From assembly GCA_046309355.1 (NCBI GenBank), contig JBKCPL010000031.1:1-64000 (forward strand): 64,000 bases of DNA, written 5' to 3'. Source of the stretch: CAYSBE01 sp046309355 (lineage in GTDB: Bacteria; Bacteroidota; Bacteroidia; UKL13-3). Positions 62,813 through 64,000 of this stretch are shown here, piece by piece. The position numbers were made by a program, and so were the translations under genes. Under the pieces are notes generated by a model. The model worked only from the letters and a program-made list of their open reading frames with translations. It made no database searches and was not told the DNA's origin. Position 1 is the first letter of the stretch; each line of letters opens with the position of its first letter.

Positions 62813-63646
62813 ATGAAAAGAATTATTTACGCACTACTAATTGCCCTGAGCAGCTCTGTACTGCTTCAGTCGTTTGATACAGAAAAAACGGCTCAACGCG
62901 AGGGAACAGAACCCGGTCACACCGGTTCACCTGGCGATTCGCTAAAAACATGTACAGTATGCCATGGAGGTACCAACACGTTCGAGGCCGGATGGATTAC
63001 ATCCAATATCCCCGCTTCGGGCTACATTCCTGGTCAGGTATACAGCATACGTGCCGTTAACCGCTCTTTCGGCTTCGATCGTTTCGGATTTCAGATTTCT
63101 CCGCAGGATCCATTCGGAAATTTACTCGGAACGCTTGTCGTAACCGATTCCATAAAAACAAAACTTGTAGGCGAAAATAAGTATATGACTTACCGCAGCG
63201 GTGGAGTACTAAGTCAGGATTCGATGGTTTGGACATTCAACTGGGTGGCACCAGCTGACTCAGTAAATGTAGTAGTTTTTTACGGTGCATTTAACTCCAA
63301 TCATGGCGGACACAAATTTAGCGACAATACTACGCTCTCTACACTCAGGGTGTACAAAACAGGCGTTACAGGTTTATCCTCCGCATTTAGAAACAATGTA
63401 CAAAAAGTATTTCCCAATCCGGCACATGACCATGTATCCCTGCAGTTTGCTATACCCTTGAGCAACGCAGCAACCATGCATATACGTAGCATGGATGGCA
63501 AACTAAATATGGCCACAGAATTTATCTGCAGCGACAGCAATTCCCACATGTATGAAATTAGAACAGCTTCATTAAGCCCTGGTATTTACTTTATCCATGT
63601 GCAAGATGGCAAAATGAGTATAGTGACTAAATTCATCAAACAGTAA
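62813..63646 (+). CDS. T9SS-secreted choice-of-anchor-V-type protein with CxxCH motif
   Basis: 277 residues from the ATG at 62813. A signal peptide (about 1-20) is followed by GHTGSPGDSLKTCTVCHGG, where the CTVCH is a c-type heme-binding pattern near residue 48. A beta domain typical of choice-of-anchor V (Reelin-like) follows, with GYIPGQVYSIRAVN and NSNHGGHKFSD. The last 80 residues are a T9SS type A sorting domain (VFPNPAHDHVSLQF, LSPGIYFIHVQDG). It may be a heme-carrying surface protein; heme attachment is inferred from the motif. The stop codon lies in the first of several inverted repeats. Confidence 0.85.
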   Translation: MKRIIYALLIALSSSVLLQSFDTEKTAQREGTEPGHTGSPGDSLKTCTVCHGGTNTFEAGWITSNIPASGYIPGQVYSIRAVNRSFGFDRFGFQISPQDPFGNLLGTLVVTDSIKTKLVGENKYMTYRSGGVLSQDSMVWTFNWVAPADSVNVVVFYGAFNSNHGGHKFSDNTTLSTLRVYKTGVTGLSSAFRNNVQKVFPNPAHDHVSLQFAIPLSNAATMHIRSMDGKLNMATEFICSDSNSHMYEIRTASLSPGIYFIHVQDGKMSIVTKFIKQ

Positions 63647-63656
63647 CACTGTTACT
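63642..63656. repeat. Inverted repeat at the T9SS gene stop codon
   Basis: AGTAACA C TGTTACT is a perfect 7+1+7 palindrome spanning the TAA stop. A second one, TACCACC at 63657-63663 with GGTGGTA at 63679-63685, follows. A third, GCCGTAT at 63700-63706 with ATACGGC at 63713-63719, has no T run after it. Together they could be a transcription end or operator set. Confidence 0.5.
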
Positions 63657-63744
63657 TACCACCTTTACAAGCTTAGCCGGTGGTATTGCCGACAATGTTG
63701 CCGTATAAATAAATACGGCCACCTATGAGGATATTTAGTGGCTA

Positions 63745-63760
63745 TGTAACAAATGTTGCA
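63745..63760. promoter_or_regulatory. CRP/FNR-like operator candidate
   Basis: TGTAACA AA TGTTGCA is a 16-base imperfect palindrome (6 of 7 arm bases match) with CRP-like TGT-A and CA ends. It is centred about 19 bases before the -33 box of the next promoter, an activator-like position. A Crp/Fnr gene ends about 1 kb upstream. Confidence 0.4.
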
Positions 63761-63770
63761 TTTCAGATAT

Positions 63771-63801
63771 TTTGTAAGATATACATTGTGATATAATTTT
63801 T
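63771..63801 (+). promoter_or_regulatory. Full Bacteroidetes-type promoter of the last gene
   Basis: A -33 TTTG (63771-63774), an exact 19-base spacer and a -7 TAATTTTT (63794-63801, one mismatch from TAnnTTTG). It lies 16 bases before the ATG at 63817. It is the best complete promoter in the window because both boxes are at the consensus distance. Confidence 0.65.
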
Positions 63802-63816
63802 AGCACAAGCACATTG

Positions 63817-64000
63817 ATGAAAAAAGGAATACGTCTAATTCTGTGTATGCTCATCACAGCAATTTCAGCGCAGTCGCAAAATCAACTATTCATACCCGAT
63901 ACCCTTTCGGGAACCAGTATAGCATTAACCATTCAAAACGGTAGCAGGCCCTTTTATCCGGGAAACGTTACACAAACGATGGGTATTAATGGAAATATGC
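63817..64000 (+). CDS. Multicopper-oxidase-like secreted protein (partial, 5' end)
   Basis: The ATG at 63817 begins a signal peptide (about 1-20, ending SAQSQ). The frame remains open to the end of the window (61 codons). The mature start NQLFIPDTLSGTSIALTIQ, followed by GSRPFYPGNVTQTMGINGN, fits the first cupredoxin domain of Bacteroidota multicopper oxidases. The copper-binding histidines lie beyond the window, so activity cannot be judged. It is preceded by a full promoter and a CRP/FNR-like box. Confidence 0.7.
   Translation, partial: MKKGIRLILCMLITAISAQSQNQLFIPDTLSGTSIALTIQNGSRPFYPGNVTQTMGINGNM

Overview
The window is a 64-kb piece of a Bacteroidota chromosome, probably from the Chitinophagales/Sphingobacteriales side. 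Four secreted proteins end in type IX secretion (T9SS) type A sorting domains. The cluster mutY-ssb-gldE-gldD is present, as are a TonB receptor/DUF4249 pair and a DUF3822-rsmD-coaD operon. Start codons lack Shine-Dalgarno sequences, and many genes are preceded by the Bacteroidetes -7 promoter motif TAnnTTTG. No intact mobile element, CRISPR array, tRNA or recognisable defence island is visible. This is mostly core chromosome with a few lineage-specific genes.

Layout. 1-590: the 3' end of a 23S rRNA, a 5S rRNA and their terminator. 0.6-2.6 kb: a large T9SS-secreted protein. 2.8-5.7 kb (minus): an operon of HU, a TPR membrane protein, a 29-codon AURKAIP1/COX24-domain protein and RNase G. 5.9-9.3 kb (plus): mutY, ssb, gldE, gldD, linking DNA repair with gliding/T9SS genes. 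9.3-14 kb: a Crp/Fnr regulator, a beta-barrel-like protein behind an FNR-type palindrome, and a TonB receptor with its DUF4249 lipoprotein. 14-17.8 kb (minus): a DinB-like protein and an M1 peptidase. 17.9-24.4 kb (plus): a 1228-residue BNR/PKD T9SS protein, trhO and an ABC-F ATPase. 24.4-30 kb (minus): prfC, a MORN-repeat protein, an MsbA-type exporter and a saccharopine-dehydrogenase-like enzyme. 30-36.3 kb: sppA, a zinc-ribbon protein, then on the minus strand a DinB/DUF1569-like protein, a subtilase, a lipoprotein and mnmA. 36.5-40.8 kb: a chromate transporter behind a terminator-like hairpin, a carboxypeptidase-regulatory-like protein, the DUF3822-rsmD-coaD operon (minus) and a thioesterase. 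40.8-43.6 kb: tyrS, a flavin reductase and dcd. 43.7-47.4 kb: a sugar and surface-polysaccharide group (methyltransferase, GT2, gmd, fcl) plus an unlisted 40-residue putative lipoprotein. 47.5-53.9 kb: DedA, a T9SS protein, ispE, a membrane metallophosphoesterase, and hpt-adk-obgE (minus), where adk has a 96-residue lysine-rich tail. 53.9-58.7 kb: a methyltransferase, a GT4, a lipoprotein, a Ycf48-like protein and a GT9 with a cysteine/histidine-rich N-terminus. 58.8-62.7 kb: LemA-TPM-TPM, then a DEDDy exonuclease, pdxJ and a second Crp/Fnr regulator with overlapping ends. 62.8-64 kb: a T9SS choice-of-anchor-V protein with a CxxCH motif, and the start of a multicopper-oxidase-like gene that runs off the window.

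How the parts fit. Housekeeping functions (translation, nucleotide metabolism, cofactors, isoprenoids) alternate with envelope functions (gliding/T9SS cargo, OM receptors, lipoproteins, glycan synthesis). I see no clear new multigene system. The best leads are small. They are the hairpin ending at the chromate transporter start codon, the histone-like tail on adenylate kinase, an FNR-type box beside a regulator carrying the matching E-x-x-S-R recognition residues, a dense set of inverted repeats before the last gene, and two genes shorter than 45 codons.
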